Shown here one piece after another: positions 12,073-34,121 of a DNA stretch of 64,000 nucleotides (its first letter is position 1; every line of letters starts with the position of its first letter). A program made the position numbers and the translations under genes. Source of the DNA: Lutjanus erythropterus (taxonomy: Eukaryota > Chordata > Actinopteri > Lutjaniformes > Lutjanidae); assembly GCA_020091685.1 (NCBI GenBank), contig CM034599.1, positions 1,555,641 to 1,619,640 on the forward strand. Reading direction: 5' to 3'. The notes under the pieces are model-generated. The model was not told the origin of the DNA. It saw only the letters and a program-made list of their open reading frames with translations, and searched no databases.

Positions 12073-13292
12073 AAATAAACAAATCTTCCTCCTCCTATTT
12101 ATTTTTTATGTGCAGCACTAACACTAATCCATACATTCCTCCCCAGAGGTTTAATATGCAAGTTTTCTGTATCTTAATTCCAGAACATCCCAAACATCAA
12201 GTCAGTTTTGCTTGTTGTAGGTTGCCAGTTAGGATTAAATCCTTGTTTGACATTGTTTTTAGAAGCTGAGTTGCCTCTAGTCTGTGGTACATTTATGTGA
12301 ATCTTCATGGCAGCGTGAAAATTACCCACAACTGTTTAGTTTTTATGTCCTAAACCTTTTCAGGTGTGGTGCCACCCCTCAAACAAACAACAAGCCTTCA
12401 TTTCAGCCAAATATTTTGAACTTGAGGCCGTGCTACAATAACAGTAATCACATCAGGACTTGGACTCGGTACCGGCTGATGCATAAGTTTCAGAATTGGT
12501 GAGGAAATAATGGTAGCGACCGTCTCTACAGGTTAAGCGTGCAAACCAACCAGAACTGCTGAGAGGAAGAACAAGGACTCAAGTTTCTCCTCAACTCTGT
12601 CTCTGCTTCAAACATACTGACTTACAGACGTCAATACAGACAAGTGATTAAAATAAATTTTATTCTGAGAAACATATTTGGTTAAACTCACTTAAGGTCG
12701 CCTCTCAGTCCTCACATGTACGTTTGAATGAAACTAAATATGCTTATGGTTGTAATTAAATCATTTGGCATAATATTCTCTTTACTTTAAGGTTCATATT
12801 TACAGTTCAAAAGGCCACTTAATACATTTTACAAGACTGTCAATGTAGGACATTTAAACATCAATAAACACACTACAAGTGACAAATATACTTGTTCACA
12901 CTCTGTCAAAAATACCATAAAACTAAAAGCATTCCTGGTGGCAGCAGACCAAAGAGCAGATTTTAAACTGTTAAAATGTTCATATTTGACTCGAGATCTT
13001 TCAGATTCTGATGGCAGAGCAGATCTGACAGATTTCAAGTTGAAAACATAATTTGTGCAAAGGAAAAAATATTTTAAAAAATCCTTTTTGGTATGCCTCC
13101 ACAGCAAAGGCAGTTTTATTTTCATTAAATGAAGGAAAGTGCCTCGTTGTTTTTATCCTGATATTGATTTTACAACCATTACGATTTTGCTGTTGCTTAG
13201 TACTTTTTTTTTTAACTTCTATGAACTCTGGCTCACAGAAAATCTTTAAGAGAAACAGTTTGATATGTTGATGCAGAGCTTCAAACCTGCCG
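12073..13292. other. Intergenic and probable chmp7 3' UTR
   Basis: No coding exon. On the minus strand AATAAA signals read at 13115-13120 and 12659-12664; either could end the chmp7 transcript. Confidence 0.5.
13115..13120 (-). terminator. Candidate chmp7 poly(A) signal
   Basis: TTTATT on the plus strand gives AATAAA on the transcript strand, about 173 nt past the chmp7 stop codon. Confidence 0.45.
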
Positions 13293-13348
13293 TCACTGAG
13301 CAGACTCTAATCTCTTGGCAGGCGACGTCATCTTCTTCTGTCCAAAGC
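13293..13348 (-). CDS. chmp7: chmp7 coding exon 10 (terminal)
   Basis: Encodes [17 protein letters not shown] and a TGA stop at 13293-13295. The basic SPAKR stretch corresponds to human SKSPKRQLE. Confidence 0.9.
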
Positions 13349-16300
13349 CTGGACGGACACAGAGAGGACAACGTGTTACCTCACAGCATTTACAGAATAT
13401 TTCAGTCCAACAGAGAAAGAAAGTGAGAAAGCTGAAAGCTCAAACCTGGATCTGTGAGAGTTAACTGATTCAGCTCCTCCTCCAGCTGCTCAGTGGAAAT
13501 GTTCAGGGGTCTGAAAGGTACAGCAGGCAGAGAACTCAGCAGGTCCTCACCTGGGACCTCCGGCTCCACGGAGGGCCGCAGACCGCCCATTGGAACTTCA
13601 GGTAAACCTGAGACGAAATCTGGCTTCGATTCGTCCAACAAAGATTTCAGTTCCTTCTCCAACTCATCCATGTCTTCATCTACAACAAACAAGACAAAGT
13701 TAAAACTCTGTGACATTCAGATATGACACACAGGCAGTCGCCAGTTTATTAGGAACACGTGGCTAAAAATAAACCCCCTTTTATACTGGACAAAAAAACA
13801 AACAAAAACAAAACACCATTACCCACAAACATCTGGCTTTTCCATCTGTCTCCATTCAATCATCTCTCTAAATTAGTGGGCATTTGAGAGACTAAAGTAA
13901 AAGTAACCAATGTAACACCTGCCTTCATGCTTTCTACTGTTAACTAACCCTGATTTCTGGCACATTTATAACACTGAACATGGACACATCAGGTAAAAAA
14001 AAAAAAAAAAAACAGAGGCAAAGTCATCTACTGGCAATGAGAAAGGGGTCAGTTGCCTTTTTTTTTTTTAAACCTGCATGTAAATGCAGATTTTGGTGTA
14101 AAAGTGATTGTGCAATACTAAAATACTCACATAAGATATTAATATAATAATATAATAATATTCTTTTTTGGAAGACTTTATGGTCATTTTAAAGGCTGTC
14201 GAACTGTATTCCTTTATGCTGACAGATGTTTCTTATATTTCATTCACCCCATTTTTATCAATAAGTGTATAAACCTCCTCTCACAACCAAATATTCAAAA
14301 GTATCCTGATCTAAAGCCTCCAAAAAATATTCAGTTGAATCAGCACTTCCCTAAAACAGTTTAATCAAAAGCTTCATGAAGGGGGGATCTACACATACAT
14401 CAGTTTTATCTAGGTGTACCTAATAAACTGGCACTGTATATTAGCTTAAAAATAGCACTGACAGTGTGACACACCTGCACTGGCGACGCTGGATATAGTC
14501 TGGTTCACCTCATCTTGAGTGTCACACAGCTGGATCAATCAGAAAAAAGACACATTAAGATGCCAAAGATTCAAGTTAATTATCTGGTTGATTCAAAAAT
14601 ATGAGTGAATGACAGCGACCTCTGGTGGCCGAAGTTACACTGAAAAAAAGAATATATTGAAAAATAAATCTAAACAGTTCACTTCTATTTAACCATGTTC
14701 ACAAACATTTGTTTTATAAACCACAGATCATTTAAACAATAAAAAACACAGCTGATGGTCTTAAAATAAAGAGCTACCTCCTGGATTTGATCCACGAGGT
14801 TCTCTGCACGTTCCACAGTCACGTCCTTCAGAGACAGTCTGAGGGCAGCCACTCCTGCCTGATACGCCTGCATCACCTACGAACATGTTCAGCACACACT
14901 AACAATACAGACAACAAACCTGGTTACAGACAGAGAGTGTTGATTTCTTTGACTGTGTCTCTCACCATCTTATCAGTCTGTGACTGAGCGATTCTGTCCA
15001 GGATTCCTCTGATCGACTCCAATTTAGCGAACAGGTTGTCGGCTCTCTTTTCGACCCTTTTGCGGCCTCTTAAACACCTCAGAGCCTGTGAGACAGACAG
15101 GGAACATGAACACTGGCACAGACCTGTGACAGTAAAATGGATTTTTGCATTGATAATATTAGTACCTGTGACTTCTTGCCTTCTTGTAGCAGCGTCTTTG
15201 CTTCCTCTTTGCACCTGCACTTAGAAAATGCAAAGAAGTTTTAGCAAAAACCACAAAATCTGACTTCCAGAACAGTTTAAATGAAATACAGTCCTTCTGT
15301 TAGCCCACTAACTGGGAAAAGGATGGTCAAAAGTCTAAAGTTGCACGCATAGTACTGGATATTACCTCCCACAAGGGGGTTATGTGCAAGATGACAGAAA
15401 TATGACTGGCCTGATTTTCATGAAACTTGGTGAAAGAGTGCCACATGACCCAAGGAAGAACCCATTAAATCACAGGGTGGCTACACAAATTATTTTCAAC
15501 TTTCATTAACAATGCAAAGACAGGCCTGTGCACTCAGCGTGACCTCCTATTTCCACAACTGAAACAAACTGATCCTGATTAAACCACCTAACATAAACGT
15601 CACAGACTAAAATAATAGCACCACTTTCTTTGCCTTGTTCAAAAATACCTATCAAGACTGGGTTATGTCAACAAGTTCAGATACTGCTACAAGACCTTGA
15701 CTTTAATGCTGGTTCCCGAACAACTAAAATTAAGAATCTGATCAAATATCTGTATAGTATTGGACAGTTTGGCAGAAATGCACTATTGTAGAATCTAGTC
15801 TGCCTGATCAAAATTAGAAGAAGCAGACAGCTGTGTAGGTGACATCTGTGCTACAGAGCTGCTAGTCTGAGTCTAACAGGGAACCACTTGTGTGTCAGCT
15901 TGTGTATTTCTCTAATTTTAAATGTCAGTCTTTAAGCAACACTAAGTTAGCCATCAGAAACGCTCTACGCTTCATCTCCAGATTATCCATCCCTACAGTG
16001 GCGAGGAGGGGATGCACTGATGAGCAGATACAGATCTGTGCAGACAGGAAAACAAAAAAACATTGGGCCTCATGCAAGAATCTTTGTAGATATCGAGATT
16101 TGGTACCAAATGACTCGACAAGATCGAAGCTATTTGTTTGGTGCTGTGCAAGTATGGAAGTTTGGCACCCAGCCCTACACCTGCCAGACTCACAGTTTAA
16201 CATCACACTTTAAGTTCATATTTAAGTTGACGTACTTGTCAGCTTCGAGGCCCAGTTTCTCCACCCGCTCTCCCAACAGCTTCTCACTGCGCTGCAGCTG

Positions 16301-18885
16301 GTAGATTCCTATATCCACATCACTGACTGGAGAAACGCGATCCTGCCCAAGCTGACAGAACTTCACTATCTGTAAAGAAGACACAAAAAGACAGATGAAG
16401 CATCAGAGTCAGACGAGACGCCGTCTCAATAGGCCTGTTCTGGATAACTTGCAAAGAGTGCCTCTGATGACTATGAATGATCAGTTTTACACTTAACCTT
16501 CTCATCTTCGTGAAGGAACACCGTCACTTGTTTGTCCCTCTGCAGCTGCAGTAGAGCCATGCACAGAGTGCTCTCATCAGCGCAGACGTCAGAGGACAGA
16601 GTACAGAGCTCTTGAAATGACAGGATGGAGCTGTTGGCAAACTCACTGCTGCGATACACCCTGAGTAACTCTGCTGCTTTCTCCTGGAAAACAAAAGAGA
16701 ATGAATTTTGCATCCAGAAGCTGCCAAAATAACATTTCCTGCCCAACTGAATTATCAGAGATATAAGAGGTATAATTCACAGCTAAATTCACTTTTGATT
16801 GCCACGGGGTGCAGATTGAAATGCATTCAAACTGAGAATCAAACTTGGTACAAACTTTCTTAAATTACATCTCAGCAGTCACTGAAATCTGTTTCTGTAA
16901 ACATCTGAGGCAGGAAGTGATGCAGTAACAGAATCTAGAGTCACATTTTATCAACACTGCCTAGTTTGATCTGAGTTTAGTGAGTCTGCGTTGCACTCAA
17001 ATTATGTGACATTACTGACATGTGAATTCTCAAGTCAGATCAAACCCACCACATATTAAATAAACCTTTGAGATTGGCCCAACCAGATCCAGGACGGGTG
17101 GAAATCTGTCTGTATGAAGTATGAGTATGAAATTTTTATATCATGATCATACTTACCAAAATTATCAGTCATCAGTACTAATTAGGTTTTGTTAAACTGT
17201 GCTGCAACTAATGATTATTTTCACTGTTGATTAATTTGTCCATCATTTTCTCCATTAATCGATTAGTTGTTTGGTTTATAAAATGTCAGAAAACTGTGAA
17301 AATTGTTGATCAGCGTTTCCCAAATCTCAAGATGACGTCCTCAAATGTCTTGTTTTGGCAGCAACCCAAAGATATTCAGTTTACTGTGATAGAAGAGTGA
17401 AGAAACCAGAAAATATTCATAATTAAGAAGCTGGTATCACAGAATTCAGACAATTTTCCCTGCAACATTACTCAAACCAATTACTAGATTATTAAATTAA
17501 TCACCAACTATTTTGATAATCGATTAATAGCTGAAAATGTTCAAAAAGTACTGATGCAAGATTTATATTGAAACGCTTTCAAAGATTTGAAATTGCATCA
17601 TGTCCTTTGTGATGTCAGTGTTTTCACTGAAGAAAAACAAAGACACGTTGCTGCTGCGCCTGTGACTGGGACACTGTTACTAACTTTGGTTGATGATGGA
17701 CAGAATGTACTGTTAGTGTTTCAAAGTGCAGTAATCAAACTGAAAACATTTCATCCCTGTACCAGAGCAAATGAAACATGAGGTCACAGATTGATCTGGT
17801 CATCAGGCTACTAGAGATTCTGAAAGAGAAACTATTCAGCAGGGCTGAAAGTTGAACTGGGTCCAAAAAATTCTGTACTGGGATTCTAGTCCACACATAA
17901 GTCTGCATATGCTAAGTTTCACTTTTTGTTCAGAGGCACAATGCACTCAATTTAACACAAAACAGAAGAGATATTAATATATAGAAAGCTGAGATACATT
18001 TATAGCATCTTACTGCAATGACTGAAACAAAAAGAAAAACCCACAGAAATGATGGTGGTTCAAGTATCATTATAATGTTGTACTGTGGTGACAAACCTTG
18101 ACTAGTTCAATGATAACAAAAGACTCCTCCAGAGGCACCCGGCTGCTGCCCAGCAGAGTGGAGAAGGTCCACTTCAGAGGTTTGACCAGCAGCAGGCCGA
18201 CACCCCACGACAGCCAACCACAGTCCACGTTGGCAGCAAACTCTGACTCCCTCTGGATCTTCCCACATCTGACAGGAGGTAAACCAGAGTGACCAGACTG
18301 AGACAGAGACGGTCAGCAGAGACAGAGACAGTCAGCAGGGACAGAGCAGACAGTTACCTGACCATGGACTCGAGGACAGCAGTTTACCTGGCCATAGACT
18401 ATTGGACAGTGGGGACAGTTTATTTGGCTGTGGCGTGGAGGACAGTAAAGTTAACCTGACCATGGACTCGAGGACAGTCAGTTAAGTTTACCTGACTGGA
18501 GAACAGTCAGTAAAGTTTACCTGACCATGGGCTAGAGGACAGTAGGGACAGTCTACCTGGACAGGGACTGGAGGACAATTGGGACAGTCTACCTGGACAG
18601 GGACTGGAGGACAGTTGGGACAGTTTACCTGGCCATGGACTGGAGGATAGTGGGCAGGCCCAGCGGGGTCTTGTCTTTCCTCCTGAAGGTCTTGTTGAGC
18701 TCCTGAAGACTGACACACACGGTCCCTCTGCCCCTGCAGCTCTTCAGGACCAGAGCCGTCCAGAAGTCCATCTTACTGTCCCAGTCCGTCGTGTTCACGT
18801 CTCGGTTCTCCTTGAAGTCCGAGAACATGAAGTTCATCCGCTCGTCATCGTCCCACTCAGGTGTCAGGTTCATGTCTGCGGACAT
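13293..18885 (-). CDS. chmp7: CHMP7, charged multivesicular body protein 7 (ten coding exons)
   Basis: Joins 18629-18885, 18097-18268, 16498-16683, 16236-16369, 15166-15214, 14966-15085, 14778-14876, 14475-14529, 13446-13679 and 13293-13348: 1362 nt, 453 residues, the human length. All junctions are GT/AG and phases agree. The N-terminal half (about residues 1-205) is the ESCRT-II/Vps25-like winged-helix region, with the hydrophobic membrane-binding stretch [16 protein letters not shown]. The C-terminal half is the SNF7 helical domain (about 215-390), with [14 protein letters not shown] and [16 protein letters not shown], followed by a MIM1-like helix ([12 protein letters not shown]). In animals CHMP7 binds LEM2 at the inner nuclear membrane and nucleates ESCRT-III to seal the re-forming nuclear envelope; this role is by homology. 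The ATG at 18885 has an in-frame TAG three codons upstream (18892-18894). Confidence 0.97.
13446..13679 (-). CDS. chmp7: chmp7 coding exon 9
   Basis: Encodes [17 protein letters not shown], an acidic/proline linker, and the MIM1-like helix [16 protein letters not shown]. Acceptor 'ttgttgtag', donor 'gtttga'. Confidence 0.95.
14475..14529 (-). CDS. chmp7: chmp7 coding exon 8
   Basis: Encodes [18 protein letters not shown], matching human [14 protein letters not shown]. It is too short to appear as a separate reading frame and was placed by homology, acceptor 'gatccag' and donor 'gtgtgt'. Confidence 0.93.
14778..14876 (-). CDS. chmp7: chmp7 coding exon 7
   Basis: Encodes [18 protein letters not shown] and [15 protein letters not shown], part of the SNF7 helical core. 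The exon is 99 nt, phase 0 at both ends. Confidence 0.95.
14966..15085 (-). CDS. chmp7: chmp7 coding exon 6
   Basis: Encodes [20 protein letters not shown] and [20 protein letters not shown], the basic SNF7 helices. 120 nt, phase 0. Confidence 0.95.
15166..15214 (-). CDS. chmp7: chmp7 coding exon 5 (49 nt)
   Basis: Encodes [16 protein letters not shown] after completing a split Lys codon, matching human RCKEEARRACRAGKKQLA. Acceptor 'ctaagtgcag', donor 'gtacta'. Confidence 0.93.
15363..15500. repeat. Dispersed teleost repeat in chmp7 intron 4
   Basis: Contains 'aagggggttatgtgcaagat', 'ttttcatgaaacttggtga' and 'ccaaggaagaacccattaaa', which I recognise as a widespread fish interspersed repeat. 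The family name is uncertain and boundaries are approximate. Confidence 0.45.
16236..16369 (-). CDS. chmp7: chmp7 coding exon 4
   Basis: Encodes [20 protein letters not shown] and [20 protein letters not shown]; human has [20 protein letters not shown]. The donor is gtacgt after phase 2. Confidence 0.95.
16498..16683 (-). CDS. chmp7: chmp7 coding exon 3
   Basis: Encodes [20 protein letters not shown] through [19 protein letters not shown], the second winged-helix part of the N-terminal domain. 186 nt, phase 0. Confidence 0.95.
17201..17530. mobile_element. 'gctgcaactaatgatta' DNA transposon copy in chmp7 intron 2
   Basis: Has the family's opening and the interior block 'gatgacgtcctcaaatgtct'. 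It ends in 'gataatcgattaatag'. About 330 bp, non-coding, the same family as 3633-3930. Confidence 0.6.
18097..18268 (-). CDS. chmp7: chmp7 coding exon 2
   Basis: Completes a split Arg codon, then [20 protein letters not shown] and [20 protein letters not shown]. This is the membrane-binding segment of CHMP7. 172 nt, acceptor 'cctcctgtcag', donor 'gtttgt'. Confidence 0.95.
18351..18640 (-). repeat. 36-bp minisatellite copying the chmp7 exon 1 / intron 1 junction
   Basis: On the transcript strand each unit reads roughly CTCCAGTCC(C/A)TG(T/G)CCAG followed by gtaaac or gtagac and a 'tgtcc' spacer. The plus-strand CAG|GT complements (the 'ac' of 'acct') fall at 18356, 18386, 18454, 18490, 18519, 18555, 18591 and 18627, with spacings of 30, 68, 36, 29, 36, 36 and 36. 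A ninth, decayed unit lies near 18418. The unit at 18627 is the true exon 1 donor. The array was built by tandem duplication of the junction itself. Confidence 0.85.
18629..18885 (-). CDS. chmp7: chmp7 coding exon 1
   Basis: Encodes [20 protein letters not shown] through [13 protein letters not shown], matching human [20 protein letters not shown]. It ends in phase 2 (AG) at a gtaaac donor. A 'tttagcttcag' immediately before the ATG could also act as a 3' splice site if a 5' UTR intron exists. Confidence 0.95.
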
Positions 18886-19400
18886 CTGAAGCTAAAACCC
18901 GAGTCTAAACTTTAAGTAAACACGTTTAGTAGCAGACAGCTCAGGTAGCTAATGTTAGCTAGCTTAACACAAGTTTACAGCTAGCTAGTAACACTCACTA
19001 CCTGCCCTCACTCTGTCCAGAAATAAATATCACCACTCAAACACGTTAAGATAAACTATCGCCTGTCTGTTAAGGTTAAATTCAGACCGGTGGCTCACAT
19101 GTCGCTGACACAGATCAAATCAAACCATCTTCACTTCACCATGATGCATTAAAATGTTGCTAACACGAGCTAACGTCTCACATATCAACAACAAATGCTT
19201 GCGCGCGTTTTAACATTCGGAATCACGCGAAAAGGCGGTGATAAGCAGTGTCACAGAGAGCAAGTGAGTTAACTCCACCCAGCCAGACACGCTGAAAACC
19301 GAAGCAAGTGCTTCCAAAATTCTGTTTACGAAGACTGTATTGCGCGCTTTCTGCGCATCCCTGTTGCGCAGGAGAGATTTGGTGCTGACAATTTTATTTC
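18886..19400 (-). promoter_or_regulatory. Probable chmp7 promoter / 5' UTR region
   Basis: Sequence at 19200-19375 is locally CpG-rich (gcgcgc, cacgcgaaaaggcgg, ttgcgcgctttctgcgcatc, ttgcgcagg) in an otherwise CpG-poor window. The repeated TGCGCA cores resemble NRF1 half sites. No TATA box is obvious. A CpG-type housekeeping promoter would suit chmp7; this is inferred from position and composition. Confidence 0.45.
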
Positions 19401-19616
19401 CCTAACTCTATTTTAAACACAGCGAAAACAGACAGTCTGTTTATAAAACATATATAGTTTGTACAACCAGCACAATACAGAAATGAGTACAAATCTCGCG
19501 AGACTTTCAAAATGAAGGGTTCCCTTATAGACACGAGCCAGGATGGGGTCTGTGGAGTCAAAGAAGTCCAAGAGTACCTGACTGGAGACCAGTATTTCTG
19601 ACCGCATAATAGACAT

Positions 19617-20620
19617 GAAGAAAACTCCCAGTCATGGTCTAACCGGAGACATGACTATCTTTGGTAGAGTTGTCTTATATAAAGCAGAAAGAGTCTCCAA
19701 ATTAATCTGTCCATGTCACTCCCTCTGTGTCTCCTGCAGTAATATTAAAAAAGCCAACTCAGTAGTCTTCCAATTTTCATGGAAGAATAAAACCCATTAT
19801 ATTAAAAGACCACACCTAGTTAAAGATTATGAGAAGGGTGGTATCAAAGCATTAGATTTTCAATCAGTGGTTGGAACATTGATGATTAATTGAATAAAAA
19901 TGTGCTTATCACAGCCAGTTTCCACGTGGTTTCACACACCAAGATCTGTTTAAAAAAAATAGGAAGGTTTGAGTTTCTTCTAAAATTTTGAGTTGAGAAA
20001 GATTCCCACTGAGTTGGCAAATGTCCATAAGCAGATTCTCCTGTTTTGGAAGTGATATTTACCCATAATTTTACTCCCCATGGGTCAACTTTATGAAATA
20101 ACAGAGTAATTACACTTAACAGGAAGTCAATATTCAAGAGTGAGTGGCACGAGAAGGACATTTTTTTATTTATGATTTACTGGACTGCAGTGGCAACTTT
20201 ATGGATTATTTGGCCTTTGTGAAAAAATTTGGAATAAACTGTCCTCGTACTGAATATAATAAAATTTGCAAAGAAATCCCCCGACAACTACTTAATTTAA
20301 TCCACAGTAATTTAATATATTCAGCTGTGAAATCTGTTCTGCCAAACTTGGTGATTAATGGTTATAATATAATGGATAGAAAATGGAATAATAAAATGAT
20401 TAATGCTGTCATGAAATCCAAAGTATTTCAATGTCTTTGATAAATAAAGCACACTGCAAATTTATTAAATGGTCTATTCCTCCTAAGGTCAAGGAAACAC
20501 ATTTTAAATTAATGAATGAGGTTTATCCTGTTGCTGAATTTCTTCCAGAAGAGATTTAAGTTTGAGGTGGATCCTTGCTCCTTCTGTAATGTATCTGATG
20601 ATACATAATTATAATTATTA
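19617..20620 (+). mobile_element. Decayed 3' end of an L1-like LINE ORF2
   Basis: Translations in shifting plus-strand frames give the familiar C-terminal part of fish L1-type ORF2: MTIFGRVVLYKAERVSKL, WKNKTHYIKRPHLVKDYEKG, GIKALDFQSVVGT, LLDCSGNFMDYLAFVKKFGI, SAVKSVLPNLVINGYNIMDR, then a KWSIPPKVKETHFKLMNEVY-like and CSFCNVSDDT zinc-knuckle-like end. Several frameshifts and stops break it, and the 5' half with the endonuclease and most of the reverse transcriptase is missing. It is a dead, truncated copy between the chmp7 promoter and the lgi3 3' end. Confidence 0.8.
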
Positions 20621-21566
20621 TAATTACTGACTCCCCAGTCCATCATCCAGACTGAACTGTGTCTACAGACTGATGTGGTCCCTGCACTGTGATCCAGGAG
20701 AAACATCTCATGGATGCAGATGAAACTTATATTTTGGAGTTATCATTGAAAATAAGACAGGACATAGGACTTTTTTTAAGGGCCATAAACTGGATTTAAT
20801 TTCACCCCATTCCCACCCACGCCTCCATGTGCAAATATACACAGCAACATTTAAATACAGTTTGTGACTGTACATTAAAAACATAGGATAGGAATAGAAC
20901 ATTTTAATAATATTAATATACATTCTCTGACCTCGTTATACCCCACATGAACCCCCAAATTTTGTATAATGTCTCCCAAATTGGTAATTTCATATAATGC
21001 CTACATTTGCTAAAGTGCTGCCAAATATTCTCTCATTTTCCACTGTCAAGGATTTTTTTTAAAACTATGAACAAAATAAGCAGGTTTATATTTTCAGTTC
21101 ACTCCCCTCTCCCACTTTTGCTCATGCCTCAGGCAGTTATTATTGCAGAATGAAAATTAAATCCAAAACTGATTTAAGGGTATATCTCACATATAAACAT
21201 AAACATAATCAAGGATTCAAAACGGTAAGTATTGCTTGGTTTACATAGTTATATCATTTGTACTGTGTCATGCAAAATGCCAAACAGATAAACTTAACTT
21301 ACAAAACTTTTGTAGTTTTACAGTCAGTTAAATATCCACTCTCATCCAGTGAATAACTCAGTTGATGCACATGCACATCATTTCACATTAGTAAAGTACA
21401 ATATAATAAGTATACAATATAACACTTTTGAAAAATAACTGGCCTACAGTAGATATATGGCTGGCAGAACAGAAGCAGTGATGCAGCACTGACATGACAC
21501 TAATGTTACTGTGTTATCTCATCATAGTGCATAAAAATAGATTAATTATTTAATTAGTCGCCTCAC
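20621..21566. other. Intergenic chmp7/lgi3, AT-rich
   Basis: No gene, RNA or clear repeat was identified. Confidence 0.45.
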
Positions 21567-22677
21567 TTTAATGGATAGTTTGAATTATTTGAAGTGGGGT
21601 GGTATGAGGTATTTATCCACAGTCAGAGTATTACTTTCATCAGACGGCGGTCGACACGCCCCCAGTTTGAAGAAGCAGCAGAAGCAGCGGTACTGAAGCT
21701 CAGTGATGTCCTGCTGTGGACAGGGTCAGCAACAAAACATATTTCAGACGCTTCAGAAAGGTTCACCTGTATCAGTTTAAGTGTACGCCATACTGAGAAT
21801 ATTATCACAGCCTTACTTTGTTGTCACTCAGCTTTGTCCAAAGGGAAACTGCCGTTATATAAACTGAATATCACTCTCCACACCAACCAAACTCCACCGG
21901 CAAAATCAGTAATTTAACGTCACAGAACACAGGAGCTTCTGGTCTACTTCTGTCCCCATCTGTTCGAGTGTTTGTGTTATTGTGTAACTTAAGTGTTTTT
22001 TAAAGTGATATTGTTTTTTTTAGGGTGGACGTTTGTTAAAGTTGACATTAAATGAAAACAGCTTTTTTAACCTCTTTAGATCAGATCTTTAAGAATGTAT
22101 GTCTAAAAATACAAAAAAAAAAAAAAAAAATCAATTTCTTTGTATTACTACATTAAAAATCATGGAAAATCCAATAAATGATTTCTTCCTGTAAAATAAA
22201 ACAGATGTGTGCTTACTTAAAGTAGAACAACAGCATGTTATGGTTTTTTTGGTTGTTTTTTTCAGTTTGAAAACTGGTCAGCGTTCAATTATTGGGTAGA
22301 TTTCCTGTGAAACTCCAGCAGTATTTTGTGGACTGAAAATCTAAACCCGACCTTCAGTTGGAATGAATTTGAGTACATAATGACTGGATTTTCATTTTTA
22401 GGTGAGGTTTAATGCTCATTCTGCACCATTGTCTACAACGACAAGTCCCCTCTGTAGCTGCCTGTTTTTACAGGAAATAGACCAGTGTGCAGAAGCAAAC
22501 AGCTCTCTGATTTCTGTTTCATGTGGACGTTAAGTTTCTAAAACACCTTTTGTTGCAGACCATGTCCACAGCAGTACATCTGTGCTGGTGTCCCTCTCTG
22601 CATCTGCTGTAACTAATATACTGTTTATTGATACCTCATACAACCTCACATCAAATAATCTGAACTATCCCTTTAAA
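21567..22677. mobile_element. 1.1-kb DNA transposon relic with ~48-bp terminal inverted repeats
   Basis: The left end (21567-21614: 'tttaatggatagtttgaatt', 'ggtatgaggtat') is the inverse of the right end (22630-22677: 'atacctcatac', 'aatctgaactatccctttaa') with a modest number of mismatches. No transposase frame is present. The interior carries the core 'ctgctgtggacagggtc' and its inverse 'catgtccacagcag', shared with fragments at 2.9 kb and 53.4 kb. It ends about 120 bp from the lgi3 stop codon. Confidence 0.7.
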
Positions 22678-22735
22678 ACATCACGTGAAACAGCAGACCT
22701 TTAGTTACATGGCTTAAACATTTTGCAGTCTTTCA

Positions 22736-22741
22736 TTTATT
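22736..22741 (-). terminator. Candidate lgi3 poly(A) signal
   Basis: AATAAA on the transcript strand, 57 nt beyond the lgi3 stop. If used, the 3' UTR would be very short. A second AATAAA at 22623-22628 lies in the transposon's inverted repeat. Confidence 0.4.
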
Positions 22742-22797
22742 TGGCACGTGTTGATAAATGCTCAGAAACGCCTCGTCCCTTCGTCGTTCTGATGTGT

Positions 22798-33339
<10,542 letters not shown>

Positions 33340-33780
33340 CTTTGAGCAGGAGGGAAAAGGAGAAGACGAGCTTCTTGAAGTTTCTCCTCAGTGGCTTGTT
33401 GAGAGGCGATGATCAGCCTGCACACAGGAGCAGTGGCTCTGATAATGCTGAGCGCAGAGTTGAGAGAGAAAGGAGGAGAGGAGGGAGGAGGAGGAGGGGG
33501 AGTGAGGGGAGTCCTGTGTATCCTCGGTGGGTGTGGGTGCTGCAGCTTCTCCGGATCTGTGCAATCTCTGTCAGTGCCAGAGTGCACACTGCAGGAATGA
33601 CGAGCGAGGCTGCTGCTTCTCTCCACACCAACAGGACCTGTGGGCAGCGACGCTGACAATGAATTATTTACTGTTGCACACGCAGAAAAAAACCTTAAAA
33701 CAAGAGCAGCAGAGAGGAGGGAGGGAGGAGGGTGAGGAGGTGCTGATGGGAGATTAAATACAGGCATGTTTCTGTGGAGC
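33340..33780 (-). promoter_or_regulatory. Probable lgi3 5' UTR / proximal promoter
   Basis: Directly upstream of the lgi3 ATG. It has a strongly purine-rich plus strand (33465-33505, gaggagga runs) with several CpGs. An out-of-frame reading frame (33767-33312, minus) overlaps the lgi3 start and would be an upstream ORF if the transcript starts beyond 33767. No TATA box was assigned. Confidence 0.35.
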
Positions 33781-33878
33781 TGCTATCAGGTGTGAAGTCG
33801 TGTCAAGCTGCTGCAGTCATGAGAGCAGACATGATGCAGTGTGTGTGCGTGTGTGTGCATGCTTTCATGTGTCAGTGG

Positions 33879-33881
<3 letters not shown>

Positions 33882-33925
<44 letters not shown>
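33882..33925. repeat. (GT)n microsatellite
   Basis: About 44 bp of perfect gt repeats, about 0.55 kb upstream of the lgi3 ATG. A complementary (CA)n follows 150 bp further on. Confidence 0.95.
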
Positions 33926-33927
<2 letters not shown>

Positions 33928-34070
33928 AGGGTGTTTATTCTGGCAGTTTCTGAACAGCAACCAGTGCTGAGACTTGAAGGCACATGAACACACACACACT
34001 CCAGAAGAAGAAGAAAAAGAAACACTCCCATGGGAGCTGGTGAAGCCAGTTTGAGCACCAAATGATGAAC

Positions 34071-34073
<3 letters not shown>

Positions 34074-34121
<48 letters not shown>

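Noticed and set aside
18488-18718. Proline-rich repetitive frame ([12 protein letters not shown] type) across the chmp7 intron 1 array
   Set aside because: It is an off-frame reading of a 36-bp tandem repeat and part of exon 1; the chmp7 frame itself hits a stop in the first unit.
19413-19616. 67-codon minus-strand frame beside the LINE remnant
   Set aside because: No recognisable domain, no splice context linking it to chmp7, and it lies in the upstream flank.
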